Shown: positions 25,501 through 40,731, numbered from the stretch's first letter. The stretch: 64,000 nucleotides of DNA from Syngnathus acus (GCF_901709675.1 NC_051087.1:1878001-1942000), one strand, 5' to 3'. Program-made: numbers and translations. The notes: generated by a model not told the origin, from the sequence alone.

Positions 25501-28500
25501 ATTCTGCATTTTTCCCCCCTATCTGAAGGTCACAGCTGTGTTTGTGTGCTTGCCCAATTCTTCACACACATCATCACCCCTCCCCTTCCTCTTTTGTGTA
25601 TTTTCTATTTGCAGTCGTCTAAGGTGCACGTGACCCGGCCCGTCCTGGACATCGTGCTGGCCTTCTCCAGGTACCTGAGCAACTTGCAGAACGGCATCCT
25701 GCTGCTCAAGCAGCTGTGCGACCACATTCTGTTCAACCCGGCCATCTGGATCCATGCCCCGACCAAGGTAACGACGCCATATGGCAAATATGCTTGCTCA
25801 GGACTCAAACGGGACTGTAGCTAGCTAAAGTAGCCAAACTTTCTACTCAAGTACTGTTAATTTAGAAAGATCTGAATTAGAATTAGAAATCACTACAGAA
25901 TGACAATAATATGCAACTATGCTAAAAATATTTTTTTGATTGTAACAATTTGACTCAAATTTGTATCCATTTAAAATAATTACATACATTTAGAAATACT
26001 AGCAACATATTGGCATACTATACAAGTGGTGTAAAATACTGCAATAAAAATAAGCAAATGTGAAATATTCATTCAGTATTTGTATTTTGGGCAAAGGCTT
26101 CATATTGCTTGAAATGCAACGTGCACCGAGGTTGTCTTCATTCCCTCGGATGGTCTCTCACAGGTGCAAGTGACTCTGTACACGTACCTGTCCACCGAGT
26201 TCATCAGCACCGTCACCATCTACAACGCCATCCGCCGGGTGGGTACCGTGCTGCAGGTCATGCACACGCTCAAGTACTACTACTGGGTGGTCAACCCGCA
26301 GGACCGAAGCGGCGTCGTGCCCAAAGGCCTCGGTAAGAGACCGGCCGCTACGTGATTGAGTGCCCGGCGTTCACGCCACACAGTGGACTAACGATCTGCT
26401 TGTTTCCCAGATGGTCCAAGGCCAAAGGAAATGCTGGCGTTGAGGGCCTTTCTGCTTTTGTTTGTCAAGCAACTCATAATGAAGGTAAGCTAGCTGGTGG
26501 ACACTTTTGAGCATTTGACATACCAATGTGATGTAATGTGACAATGTTGTTTCAGGACAACGGTGTGAAAGAAGATGAGCTCCAGAGCATCCTCAACTAT
26601 CTCCTCACCATGCATGAGGTGAGTGTACAAATTCGCCACTAGATGGCGCCATTGTTCAACACTTTGTTTCTTGCTGCTGCTGCAAACAAAATCCTAAATG
26701 CATCTTTGTAAATATTTCACTCCTTGGTACAATCTTAAAATATGTGACGTATGACTCGTCTTTGTACCCCTAACAGGATGACAACCTCATGGATGTGCTG
26801 CAATTGCTGGTGGCACTGATGTCCGAACATCCCGGCTCCATGGTGCAGGCCTTTGACCAGCGCAACGGCATCCGGTATTATTGTACACATGCCGTTGTGT
26901 TAATATAGCCCCTGGATGGCTTTGTGTGAAATTTGGTTTCGTTCTTGTTCTCTGCCGCAGTGTGATTTACAAGCTTCTAGCATCCAAAAGCGAAGGTATC
27001 AGAGTGCAGACGCTCAAAGTCTTGGGGTACTTCCTCAAACATTTGCCACCCAAGTAAGCACAATGCAAAAGACATTTAAGATGTCAATATACACCATTTG
27101 CGCAAATGAAAACTGCCAGGCATCTATTTTTCTTTTCTTTTTTTATATCAGGAGGAAGTCTGAGGTCATGCTGAGTCACAGTCTCTTTTCCTTGCTAACG
27201 GAGCGGCTGATGCTCCACTCGGCCCAGTTTTCCATGACCACCTACAATGTGCTCTTTGAGGTCGGCTTACCTTCAGTGACATCATAGAATGATATGTGAA
27301 TGTATTGTCTATGAATTTTTCCTCCAATCCGGCTTCAGATCCTCGCAGAGCAGATCGGCACACAAGTGATCCATAAACAGCATCCGGACCCCGACTCTAC
27401 TGTTAAAATCGTCAACCCACGTAAGTCCCTGTCATTAAATCATCACCCCCCCAACACATAAATTTGCTACCCTAGGGTGTTTTTCTTTTTCTTTAAAAAA
27501 ACAAAATAAAATACACGCCATCTTAAATAAAGGACCCCCTGTGTTCCGCTCTGGCTCAGATGCGCCTTTGTTTTGCGGGATCCCTCCTCCGTTTCTATTC
27601 CTACACTGGAACACATGCAGTCAGTCAGTCCATTTTTTTGTTTTCAAAAAGGCTCTGGCACGAGCTCAAGCCAACTTCTCTAATGTGACAAGGTCCGGCT
27701 GCAGTCCCACGCTGATTATGTGCAGCCACGGCCGGCCAGATCACTTTGTACGAGTGGCGGTCTGCTTCCCCCGGCCCCTCCCTCACCACTTCTTGATTTT
27801 AATCTGTGACAAAGTCTCAAAACGGCCTTCTGATTGCCATCTTTAGGAACGCCAGAGCCAATCAAACTGCACCGAGGAAATGCCGTTTCCCTCAAATTAA
27901 CTTGGACAAACAAGACGGGAACGTTACGCCATGCCTCCGTCTTCTTGCCGGGGTAATTTTCTGGCAGTGAAGGTTCAGCAGCAACTCGTAATTTGCACGA
28001 CTTTAGTCGTAGGAACTACGACGCAGCTAAAAGGGGGGGGGGACGGTTAGCGCCGAGGTCTGAAGAGACGAGTGTAACCCAAACCCCAACGAGCACTGAC
28101 GTTGTCTCTATAATTCATCTACTAACTGGAACCGAAGCTTCCACGGGGGCCCCGGCAATACCTTAAGCATTACTGTAAGATAGCCATCTACACGTGCAAT
28201 TTTCTCTTCGCCCCGCCATTTTCCAGAGTTGGCATCGTGACAGAGGGATTTGCACGTCATGTCCAATCTAGTAACGACAGGCCATTTTTTTTGTTATATA
28301 AAGAAAATAAGGCCAAAAAACCTGAAATTTAATGTTGTACTCTCGACTTTTCCCATGATGAATAAAACATTTTAAAAAATATATACAATTTTATTTCAGT
28401 AAATTTATTTTTTGTCTAGAAAACAAGTCTTGTCCCCTCTTTTTAAAATCTTTAACAATATTCTAAAAACACATATTTTTTTTTTTTTTCCAGAGATTCT

Positions 28501-31500
28501 GAAGGTCATAGCAGCCTTACTGAAGACCTCTACACTGTCGCCAGAGAGCATGGAGGTGCGCAAGGTCTTCTTGTCGGACATGATCAAGCTGTTCAACAAC
28601 AGCCGAGACAACCGCAGGTAACGCGTACACATGCACACACACGCTCACACACTCCTGACGCCGCCGTGTGCCCCCCCCCCAGGAGCCTGCTGCAGTGCTC
28701 CGTGTGGCAGGAGTGGATGCTGTCGCTCTGCTTCACCAGCCCGCGCAACAGCGAGGAGCAGAAAGTCACCGAGATGGTGTACGCCGTCTTCCGCATCCTG
28801 CTCTACCACGCCATCAAGTACGAATGGGGCGGATGGCGCGTTTGGGTGGACACCCTGTCCATCACCCACGCCAAGGTCAGAGAGCTCATTATGGCACGCT
28901 CACACACACACACCATTGCAGGTCACACTCCGCTTTATTCGTCTTTGTCATTATTTCCTACACCGATGAGGGTTTGTTTTCCCGTCTACAGTTTTCAAGA
29001 CACGCCCAGTCACTGTTGGCGGCAACATTAGCATCACGCGGGCCCACAAAATTAGTACACCTTCTGTTCTAACCGAAGCCGTCCCATTATAGTAGCATCA
29101 AAGCCAAAAATGCAGTGCGACCAGTCAATCTGGCCTCTTTATTTACATATAGACCGGCTTTCCTTCACAGATGAAAATCAACCGCTGGCACTTCTCATTT
29201 GCAAAAAGCGCCGTTTAGCGCTTGAAGAAAGTCATTGTGGCTATCGCGTTACGTCCGTCTGTTCCAAAACGGCAAAGTAACCGTGGGACGGTGTGGAGTT
29301 GTGGTCTGGGTGGATGGGGGGGGTTAAAAGCCTCAGCAGAGTGAAGGGTGAGTTAAAGATGTGCTTGTGATGGGAGGCACCCACTTGACACAATGTGGGT
29401 GCAGGGATTCTTGGTAGTCTGAAGGGGGCGCAAGTAGGCTATGTGCGTGTGTGTGTGCTTTCAAAGGGCCTTAGAACCAAAATAAAGTGCGTATGATGGA
29501 ATGCATGCACAAGTGACTGGTGTCTTACATCAATATAACTTATAATGTAACTAATATTTGAATTATTTGATTCAGCGACTGTAAACAGATAGTCAGTGAT
29601 TTTTTTTTTTTTTTCCCAAGTGAGTAAAATGTAAAATGTATATTTTTTTTAGATATACACCATCTTGGCTACATTATAATTAAAGTATGTATTAATTTTA
29701 TTCAGATATTAGGAATTAAATGTAGTATGCCTCTTCACTTGATACATTTTAGAGTAGATATATACAATATTATGATTAAAATAGTCTTGTACTTTTTACA
29801 ATAATGTATTTGTAATGTTTTTCTTCCCCCCCCAATTTAGTGATTTTTTTTTTTTTTTTTTTCCAATATATATTTTACTTTATGTATGATCAGGACTATA
29901 ATATCTTTAAAGAGATTCTATTCTATTTGATCTAATTCCACTAAATGAATTGGTAGAAAATTATTGTACATAACAATATATAGTTTTGGAAATCTGGTAT
30001 TTTTAAAATAATTATTTTCAGTATTTTTTTTCTATAGTTGTAAAGATATACCTTTCTAATACTGCAAACCCTTTCATTCCTATTTAGATATATTAAATAT
30101 TGTCACGACATTGTCATATACCTCACTGTTTATTGGCTAAGAAAATTTCCCTTAACCCTTAATTTTCTTTTTCCACAAAGCTTAATACTATGTATTTTTT
30201 TGTGTGTGTCGCCCTACCTATCTAGCTTTTGTGAGATTCCAGCCCCACAAACACACACTTCCAAGTGCTGTGATTCGCCACAAAAGATACATGCATGCGC
30301 TATAAAAAAAAGCTAAAGAAACTCAATTGCAATTTTATTGTCCCGTTTGATAGATTTCCTGCCACCTTTGTAGCGCCGGAGCTGTTTGTCACTGTTGCTC
30401 TTTCCTCCCACTGCTGCAGGGCTGCGTCTGCGTGTGTGTGTGTGTGTCTTTGAAAACGAGTCGCTAGGCGCACGTCCTCGCCTTTTCCCTCTCGAGGAAG
30501 CCCTTCTCCTCTCCGAGCCCATTGAATATTCATCTGAGCGGCGCGGCGCCCGCCGGAGGAACGAGGGCTCATAAATACGAGCCATCCTCCCGAGAGCGTA
30601 CGCGCCTTGGCAAATATGTTCCCACTTCATGATTCCGTTTCTTTCGCGTCAAAAGCGCTACAAATTGGAGGCAACCCGTCCCGAGGTGTGTTTACCACGA
30701 GCCTCTTTTGTTCGTCTGATGCATATTTGTCTCGATTTTGTCGGACTACCCCCCACCACCCCCGCCGGCAACCGAGCTAAATGTGAGCATTTTTATATCA
30801 TTTGACATCAAAGACCCGATTATCAATATGATTAAAAAAAATGACTTTTGGGCCATTTTCATTTGATAACCCCTCGTCCATCTCCTATATACCCAAATTA
30901 CCCTAACAATCTCCCGTTGACTGTAGAAGATAATTTTTTGTGTGTTTTTTAGACGATGTATCACAAAACCATCCGGCATCTGTCAAATTACCGCTGCGGT
31001 ACTTGAAGGGATTGATTTTGGTGGAGGAGTTGCGTCTGGTTAATTGGATCACAGCCACGCTGGAGGAAAGTCGCTTTGTGCTTTCGTTCCGTTCATTGAC
31101 CTTAACAGGCACGCACACTCGAGTCTTCACTAGCAGGTTCGGGTTCGGGCTTTTTCGTTATCGTATTGGACCACGTTGTCCGGTTTGGCCCCGCCTCCTT
31201 TGTCTGGTTACAATTTTAAAAACCAACCACCCCAACAGCATATTTGTGTACTGATGTGATGTCCCACTCGGCCCGACCGCACCATTTCCACGGCAACTGG
31301 AAAGCAGCCTACTAATTGCGAGACCTGCCTAACATCCAATTAAGGCCAAACTGATGGCGTGGCGGCTCAGAAGTCCGGGAGAAAATGACGAGGGGTGGGG
31401 TGAGGGAGGAGGAGGGGGGGGGGGGGGGGCTGGAGGAGCAGCAGCAACAACAACAACTGCTGCTGCACTCTGGAGGCAGCTATGGATTAGCAGTCACTGC

Positions 31501-34500
31501 TTCCCACTCCAGAAGATTAATGAGCAAGCTTGTAGCGGGCTAATTTAGAACAATAACGCCTAATTAATTACAAACAATCAGCCGCGCTTTCTTCCCAGCT
31601 TCACTTTCTTCTCATTCCAATTACTCACCTTCTTTCTTCTCCTCTGTTTCCGCTTTTAGTCATTTTGGGGTTTTTAGGCCCCCGACCCTCTCGCCTTCCC
31701 TGCTGTTCAAATAGCCCCAGGTAAAAAAAAAAAAAAAAAAAAAGCTGGAAAGTGGGTCTAATTTCACTCAAGCCCCCCAACCCATTTCCACCATCTTTGA
31801 CTTTCTGTCCTGCCGCCCCAGTGATTAATGCGAGGTCTTGTATTAGGCGTGGGAGGATTTGCCAATGGCGGACACGCACTCGGCACGGCTGGCTAATAGC
31901 ATCTGCCGCTAATCTATGAGCGCTTACAAGTACGGCCTCGGCACCGAGCGTTGCGGTTACGGACGAGCAGTCTCCTCCATCCAGCGCTATCTGATGCGAG
32001 CCAGACTGATAGGGGTTAATCGGTCTTAAGTACAAGAGACAGGAGGCTTTTTAACATGGCGCAGTTAGCCTCAAATGCTATCTAATCAATACTGGAATGC
32101 TACTCAGTAGAGTGATGCTTCCTGAAATTAATTTTGTAAAGATTCTTGGGTCAATCCTAAAAGAAAAGAAGGAAAATGTAACAAAATAATGTTAATAAAA
32201 TCAAATGCGTCTTTACAGGTCACCTACGAACAGCACAAGGAGCACCTGTCCCGCATGTTCCGCCAGTACCAGCGTCAGGAATCCACCGGCTCTCTCGGCA
32301 CAATCCGAACCGTCTCCGGAGTCAGCCAGAGCGCAGAGAGCGCCGACGCTACCAACGGCCCCCCCTCGACTGTCATCGAGCTCACAGTGGACCAACCCTC
32401 GGTTGTTTCATCTGACCCACCGGAGGCGTCTGTTATCGCGTCCGAAGTGGCGGAGGATGAACAGACGCTGTCTCAAGAGGCTTCCAAAGAAGATGCTGGG
32501 ATTCCAACCAACAACTTAGAAGAACAGGTTGGAAAAGCAGACCAACAGGAACCAGCCATTGAGCTTGAGAAGGCAGCTCATCTACCAGAAGCACCTCAGA
32601 GTGAAGATCCTGTCGAGGTTGAGGGACAAGTTGCTAAAGATGAAGACTCGAACGATGAAGGAACTGTCAAAGATGATCCCAAAAATGAGCAGGCATCTCC
32701 GGAACCTTTGGCCCCTCTGGACAACAGTTTGCCGGGTGGCACCTCGGTCCTCAATGAAGACTCGGTGGACGTTTCCTCCATCAGCGATCCGATCGATGAC
32801 AGCCAGGAGTCGTCGTACGACGGCCGTGATACGAAGCTGGAAGTTGGTGAAACGCAGGAAGTTGCTGTAGAAGAAAACAATGAAGAAATCCGACATGACG
32901 TGGAACCGGAGAGTGCAGAGACCTCCCAGGCACCAGAGAGCCTTGAAGCACATGATGAGGATGCGACAAACCCATCAGAGGCGGAAGCCACTGCTGCGGA
33001 GCAGCAGGCCACAGCGCCCTCTACAGGACAGGAGTCAGACCTAGCCGCCGGTCAAGATGGAAGCGCCTCCGAGGAGCAATCCCCTTCGAGTGGCACAGTC
33101 ACAAGCACTTCTGGCCAGAAGACCAAAGAAATCAAAATAGCTCGTTTGGATGTGGCCAATGTAGCGTTGGACACCGAGAGACTGGAACTGAGGGAGGCAC
33201 ACTCAACAGTATGTATTCTCATTTTTTATGTCATAAATGTTCCGGTGCGATCGCATGGTTTAATTTCACACTCGTATCTACAGGAGACGAGCCAAACGGC
33301 GACAACAGCAGCCAGCGGTTCCGCCTCGGCCCAGCCGAAAGAAAACGAAAACTCGGTGCCGCGTTCCCCCATGTTCCGCATCCCGGAGTTCCGCTGGTCT
33401 CACATGCACCAGCGCCTCCTCACAGACCTGCTCTTCGCCATTGAGACGGACGTGCAAACCTGGAGGAGGTAGGCCAGCTTTCTCTTGATAGGAACTGAGC
33501 CTGACTTGAAACTCTACTCCAGGAGAACCCTAATTTGAAAACCTGAAGTCATAACTTGTATAAAACTGGAATGTGGTGTCTTTTTCCGTCCGTTCAGTCA
33601 CTCCACCAAGACGGTCCTGGATTTTGTGAACAGCAGCGACAACGTGGTGTTTGTGCACAACAGCGTGCACCTCATCTCGCAGGTGGTGGACAACCTGGTC
33701 ATGGCGTGCGGCGGCATCCTGCCTCTCCTGTCCGCCGCCACCTCCTCTTCGGCAAGTCTCCGGGCCAGTGACACGAGAACCGTTATCCATCTGCATTGAC
33801 CTTTTGCCAGTCGCGTTAGCCTGCCGTTAGCCGCTTCTCTAACATCGTTAGCTTGTCTCGTCTGACCTCCCTTTTATGGCTTGCCGTGCTTCTATGCGTC
33901 TCGGGTTTTCAGATTTATTGTTTCTAACTACATTTGCAACAGCGTCCACATTTTCCCCCTTTTTTTGCAAACACATTGGAGTCTCCATCTTCTGCCTTCA
34001 CGTCTGCGATGTCTGTTGCGCTTCCAGCACGAGCTGGAGAACATCGAGCCTTCTCAAGGCCTGACGCTGGACTCCTCGGTGGCCTTCCTGCAGCGCCTCG
34101 TCAACCTCATGGACATTCTGGTCTTCGCCAGCTCGCTCAACTTCGCCGAGATCGAGTCGGAGAAGAACATGTCGTCGGGCGGCATCCTGCGACAGTGCCT
34201 CCGCCTCGGTAGTGTCACGTTCTAGTTTTTTCTCGTTTTGAAGCATTGCCTTTGTGTGTCTTCTCTCCGCTCGCCGTCCCTTATCTTGTTATTATAACCC
34301 CCACCGCATGGCAATGGTCGTAAAATGGTCGCTATCGTGATGTAGTGATTTGGCCATAATGGCTTCGGTCGGCTGTGCCGCTGCGTAGAGTGAAAAAGCC
34401 AAACCACCCTCGGGCCATTTTCATATTTTTTATTCCAGGCTGTTGAATACGCTAGACACAAATATCGAACCCTAACCTCGTCTTGAACCCGAATTTGAAA

Positions 34501-37500
34501 ACCCTTCCTACCAAACGTTAAGTCCACACCCTCAGTTGAAACTCAAATTGAAAAGCCAAATTGCAATCAAAGCTTCTCCCGACAAAAGCAACAAGCCATG
34601 AGACACATAGCCGCATTTGTTATAAAATGAATATTTGATGAGGTATGCGCTTCCCATTGAAGGCGCCTAATCCGATTTGGGCAGAGTGTAACAAGGTTTT
34701 AGCGTCTAGCGGCCCTCCTCCCCCGCCTCCCCTACGTCTCCTCTTTTTTTTCTTTTTTTTTTTTATAAATGGCCGTATGAGAGAGTGGTCCTAATGGAAA
34801 AAGCCAGGCCATTTCCAGACGGAATAATTCCCTCCTTGGCTTTCCAAATGGCCGAGATTTGTCAGTTGTCAAGCAGCGGCGGCGGCGGTGAGTGTGGGGG
34901 GGTTGCGGATTACAATAGATGACACGAGATGACATGAGATTACAAGTGTGCCGAGTGAAGTAGCAAGACGTTATTTGCCGCAAAAGCGTCTCTCGCTGCC
35001 GACTCGGCGCGCAAGTCGGGAAGCGCGTGATTACTTTGGTGATTCAAGAGCACACCTTGCACTGTGTGACCTTGGAGCAGACACGCTGAACCAGGCTGAC
35101 ACCACCTTGTCACACACGTTCATTTCCTGTCATCCTGAAATATACTTTGTATACAATACATTGTGATTTCATTTTATTTCTTTTAAATAGCATCCCTTTC
35201 TCTTCTTTGCAGTTTGCGCAATGGCGGTGAGAAACTGCCTGGAGTGTCAGCAGGCGCAATCCAAGTTCAGCAAAGAAGCAAACGCCGCCATTCCCGGCAA
35301 ATCTGCGTCCGCACAGGCAAGTCTAACCTACGGTGTCCTTTTTTTTTTTTTTTTTTTAATTTCACCCTTGTGGTGACTTCCAGACCAGATTAAAGCTCTG
35401 CCCTTCCCTCCCGACTGACCACCGACCGAGCGCCAGGCTTTATTGCATTACCTCGCGGCTTATTGTATCACACCCCCAACTTCGTCATTGTTGTTTTGTT
35501 GATCTGATCCAGCGACTTCCAGTAAAAGTCACGCCGCTCTTTCCCTGAACCGCCACCGCCGTGCGTGTTAAACCTCATCTATAATGCAGCCCGCTCTATA
35601 CAAAAGCCATTACGTTAAGGACGCCGCCGTCCCGCCGGGGGGAACCCGAGCCCCCCCCCCTCGACTCGTTTGCGTCTGGTCGAACAAATCAAATGTCTCT
35701 TTGATTGGCACAGATTCCCGTGGATGCCGTGTCAGGCGGGATGTCTCCCGTACGGGATTTTGAGAGGCTACTGCAGGACATGGACATCAACCGCCTCAGG
35801 GCCGTCGTCTTCCGTGATATTGTGAGTTGTGGAAAGCACGCACACGCATTAAACCCCGAGTTGAAAAAATTTGAAAATGTGTCCTGACTGATTTTTGAAA
35901 ATGAATACAAGTCAACGCAGATGTTGTTTAGTATGTTTTGTTTTGTTCCAGGAGGACAGTAAGCAGGCTCAGTTCTTGGCTCTGGCCGTGGTCTACTTCA
36001 TCTCCGTGCTCATGGTGTCCAAGTACCGAGACATTTTGGAGCCCCACAAGGACAACAAGCATCCCCAGCGAACGCAGTCGGCCCGCAGCACAGGTATAGA
36101 AGGTCCCGTTTTGAAACGCTGACTGACCCTCACTTGAAACCTTAACGCGGGCTTGAAAGATTTTTTTTTTTTAAATTACTGTCATTTTTAATCAGCACGT
36201 TCACGTTCTGTATAGACAGCAGTGCGCTGTCCGCCGGGCCCGAGGCGGAGAACGGGGTATCCCTCCGCCGCTACGACTCCGGCCTCGGCGACGAGCACGC
36301 CTCCGTCGCCGCAGCCGGCGAGGCAGACGCGTCCTCTGGCAGCACGGCTCACGGCCCCGACGCCGTCTCGGAGGCCCTGTCCACACTGTCCTCCGAGGTC
36401 AGACCCGTCGACGCCAAGGGCAAGAACGTGAAGGACATCCTGCGCAGCCTGGTCAGCGCGCCGGCTGATGACATCATGGTGGACGCCGGCCTGCTGCCAC
36501 CCGCTTTTCTGGGAAGCGTGGCGGGCGTGGGGGACGTTCCCAGGGATTCCCTGCAGATTCGATCTTTTGACAGGTGAGCGCAACTCTTGCCACGAAAATA
36601 GAAATAAACAGCTTTACAATTTATAAAACAACCCCTTTAACTCATTCAAGAGACTTGTTGGCAATTTTTTTAAAAACAAATGAACACTCGTCAGCTTTTG
36701 TCTTGCGTGTTTGATGGAGCTGTCAGTGGTTTTGAATGTTCAAATCGCATGCCAAGTGGTCATAAAATGGACGTACAGCGTTTTCACCCGTGGGCGGTGA
36801 TATATGTCAAATACTGCTTTTTCACTTTTCTCCTGCGTGTTGGTGGGCGAACAAACGCTGGTTTCCCTGGTGACTCCATATGGTGATTCCTTTTCAAACT
36901 TGACAGTTTCATATCTGACAAAAGCTGCTGACCTTGAAAACGTCTCTGCGCGGTTCCTCCGGAGGATCCAGAGGAACATTTTGTAACCGAATCCTCTTTG
37001 AACCGAGGGATCGTGACTCTGTCCGCTATAAATGCTTGGTAACCCCGCGGGGGGGCGGGAGAGGGGGAAACGCTCATGTGGTGAATCCGCAGACAGGCCC
37101 AGGTGAGAAGGATGCTTTCTCAAGTCTGTTTTACATTTGGACTTTAGAGACTCCTCCACGGGGGGAGATCGACAAAGTCGAGGTTCTCACAATTTGAAGA
37201 AAACACCTCCTCCCCGTCGGTCAGCGAGTCCAACCCCCGACGGTGGGAATTCCGCAGCATCTCCGCGATGACGGCGTGTGTCTTTATCTGAGGAATGCTT
37301 TGTCAGGTCTGCGGGTGCTTCTCATATCAGGGGGATTAGACTGGCTCCTGCCCGCTGAGCACGCCGGCCGCTTTTACGGGGAAGGAGCGCTGGAAATCAT
37401 AGAGCAACAGCTCGGGGAGTCTCCTCCTGCAAGGCCCAGTTCACAGCCAGACACCTTCTTTCAGCAGGGCCTGGAAAGAGGCTTTAACGTAAACACTCAC

Positions 37501-40500
37501 CATGGGGCAGATGAAGCCTGCCACTTGATAAAATGAAAATGAATACAGTGGTACCAGGCTAACATAATTAGTATGATTCTTTTCCCGCCCCAATCGTTGA
37601 AGTATTATTAATCTGTAAATAATTACAAAATGAGGGCACTCGTACGTTTTTTTAAATTTGTGGTACGGGTGATGAGATAGGACATTGATAAGGCGAAATC
37701 TGAAAGTTGTAGATTTGTAGAAGTTGTTTATCACCTCCCGCGTCCATCACTTCAGGCATCTACAAGCAAACCGCGACAACGAGACGAGTTGACATTCTAC
37801 ACGGACGCGCTTGCCAAAACACGACACCTCTCGTCTCGTCCAGACGCTTGGATTTACGAGAGTGACATAAGGGAGGGGGGGGCAAGAAATCCTGATAAAA
37901 ACTGAATGTGGGTCAGAGGGTGAAGTGTATCCCCCCCCCCCCCTCCTGGGTTGATTTATTTACTAGCACAGACCTGGTGGATTTCTCCCATCCATTTCTC
38001 AGCCGTGCCCCTGTTATGACAGGCAGTCTGCAAATATTTGCTGACACGAACCAGAACCAAACAGTGTCATTGTACAAGCCGCTGATTTAGATCAGCAGAA
38101 TGTGCGAGCGTTGGACGGCGGGGATATACACGTAGCGCGCTTGTTTGCATTCCTGACGTGCGTGTACAGAAGACTCGTGTCCGCGCTGAAGTGTTGTTAA
38201 TGGAGCGCTCGGGAGGAAGCTCGGCATGTCCGAAACAAACAGCGGCGAGGAGAAGTTCTCAAAAACGCCCTTCAAAATGGCCGACTGTAAATGACAAACG
38301 TCACAAAATGGAGGACTGTATATGATTGACATGAGTACAATTGAGGATAATAATGAGGACTTTCAGTAACAAATATTAAGCTCACTCTACCTGAAACAGA
38401 CACACACACGCACGTTAGGCCTCCTGCGTTGTGGCTAGTCGCCGTTGCTGATGTCTGATTAATCGTCTGGGGTGACATGATAAGTGTGGCTAATGACCTG
38501 CTGAATAATTTAGCCGTTCCTTTACAACCAGATGGAAGGCTCCACGCAAACACACTATTTATGCACTTGTGAGTTTGTGTGTGTTTTAACAGTGTGTACG
38601 TTTGCGGCGCTCTTCTTCAGATCCTGATAGGCACGTCCTGCGTTGTGGTTATCTGAACAGAAGCTAAAGTTAGCTGATAAAGTCTCTCCGGCCTGCGTCC
38701 AGTCGGCAAAACTGATTGATTTCAACTGTTTATCAACAAATTAAGTAAATGGTGGAAAATAGAATTTTGTGAAGAATGGAATCAAATCACACTGAAGGAC
38801 TGTACTCGTGATTTTCTATACTTTCTACCTACTGTGCTAATCTGGCTAGCCACTTGGCTACGTATGCACATCATACGTCAACTCTTTTAAGACTGTGTTA
38901 GCCTTTGGTCTCTTTCTGCTTTCACTGTACTTAAACATGTGCGTTGCATGTTTGACCGTACGTCTGCAAGCGTGTGCGTGCTCGCGTGTGTGTGTCAGCA
39001 GCAGCAGCAGCAACAGCAGTCAGCGATTAGGTTCTGCTTCCCCTGTGTCAGCACTGATAAGCAGGGCCGGCCTCGCTTTGATACGGCCAGCGCTCTGTCA
39101 GAGCCCCTGCTCCAGACTGACGGCTTATCTGCAGCGCGGCGCTCGCCCTGCCGTTTCCACCGCGCTCGCTCAAACCACATTACTTCACTCTCATCTGGAG
39201 GGACACTTTTGGGGTACCAGGAAAGAAAAAACACATCACAGAAAAAGATGAACCAGTTAATCCAAAATCCACTTTGTGCCACAACATCTAGAAGTGTATT
39301 TTTCACCAGAATTTAGAAGACCATCAATCATGCGCTAAGCTTTTGCAAATGCATCATTTTGAATTCCAAACTTTTGTGGCGCAGGAGTGTCGTCCTTGCT
39401 CCCAAGAAAGCCGGCGCGACATCTCCGGTGCCGACCGCCGCCGCTGCCCCCGCCGTGTCGCCCGCTGATGGCGTGGCCGTGGTTTCTTCTGGAGATGCAT
39501 CACAGACCAGCAGCTCTGCAGACGGTCAGCAGACACACACGCACATGAACGACTCAAACTGAATTACTTGGCTCTGCAAGAAATCAATATTTATTCAACA
39601 ATGCTACTCTTCTGTGTGCCTCGTGCAAAATAACTTGCTTACGTAAAGCCTCACTACGCTCGCCAGTGAGACGCTTAATCACATAAAACTGCAGCTCAAA
39701 TTAAATTTAGAAAATATCAGCAAAATATATTTTCTCATATTAGTTTTGTGGATTTAAAAATATATTGTTTGAGTGCATGAGAAAGAAAATCCAATCGTGA
39801 AGCAGAGGACATTCATTTTTGTTTTCGATCAGCGATACTTCATCACACCACACACACGCATTCATCCCAAGCCACATCACACACATCACTCCCGAGGACT
39901 TCTCCCTTCTCGGAGACTGGAAAAACAAGCAAGGAGTGTAATCCTCCTGGTGCATAATCTTATTTACGAGGCGCGATGAGGCCCATTTACTGGCTGATCA
40001 ATCAAATGTAGCCGCCCTACCTCGATGCGCAATGACGTCATCAAGCAGCATTGAGAGCGACGAGGCTAGTTTTGTTTTGTCCCAGCTACGTCGCGATAAG
40101 TTCACTTTCCATGATTTACGAGTCGGCGCAATTTTTCCGCTAGCTGCTAGAACAGATTCCCTTTTAGCGCCGACGCCGCTACGGCACAGCATGCAATTCG
40201 CACGAGCCCGACAGCTTCACTTTGCTCCCACAAACCCGGCTTTAAATTCCTTTTCTGTGATTTGTGCCTATTCAATTTTTTTCTTTTGCAATAAATAACC
40301 CCATAGTAGCCAATGTGCCACTTAAAAACCAATCAAACCCTGATACTTTTCATTGAGGTCACTTTCCAAATTGTACAAGCCTATTTCTCGGCGCAGGGGA
40401 TGCGGGAGGGGCGTGCTAAGCGAGTGACAGTGAAACATTACCGGGCCCTAAGTATGTCATTTAGAGGCCTCCATCATGAAAAGCTCTGAATTGTAAATTG

Positions 40501-40700
40501 ATAAGGAAGACGTATTGTGCCCGGAGTACATCATCCGCTATCTTAACCATAAAAATGATACTTGTACCCCCACTTGCCCTACTCCACCATAAATCGCTCC
40601 CTCCCAACATTTGAATGGAAGCCATTGTATGATTTCATAAGAGGCATGTTTCCAGGCCCGTTTATGGCGCTTCGCTGGCCGCTATAATGTATTGCCTCCA

Positions 40701-40731
<31 letters not shown>

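Larger units (their letters stand above)
28876..32218 (+). other. lrba: lrba intron 21
   Basis: A 3.3-kb intron. The segment 29520-30230 is A+T-rich with T-runs and holds nothing I recognise. Two repeat-free, homeodomain-core-rich blocks follow (30470-30740 and 31250-32040, separate entries), interrupted by a G-run at about 31412-31428 and an A-run at about 31723-31743. Confidence 0.55.

Noticed and set aside
30313-30630. 105-aa minus-strand frame in lrba intron 21
   Set aside because: Contains a (TG)n-derived Thr-His run and no domain; it overlaps a candidate regulatory block.
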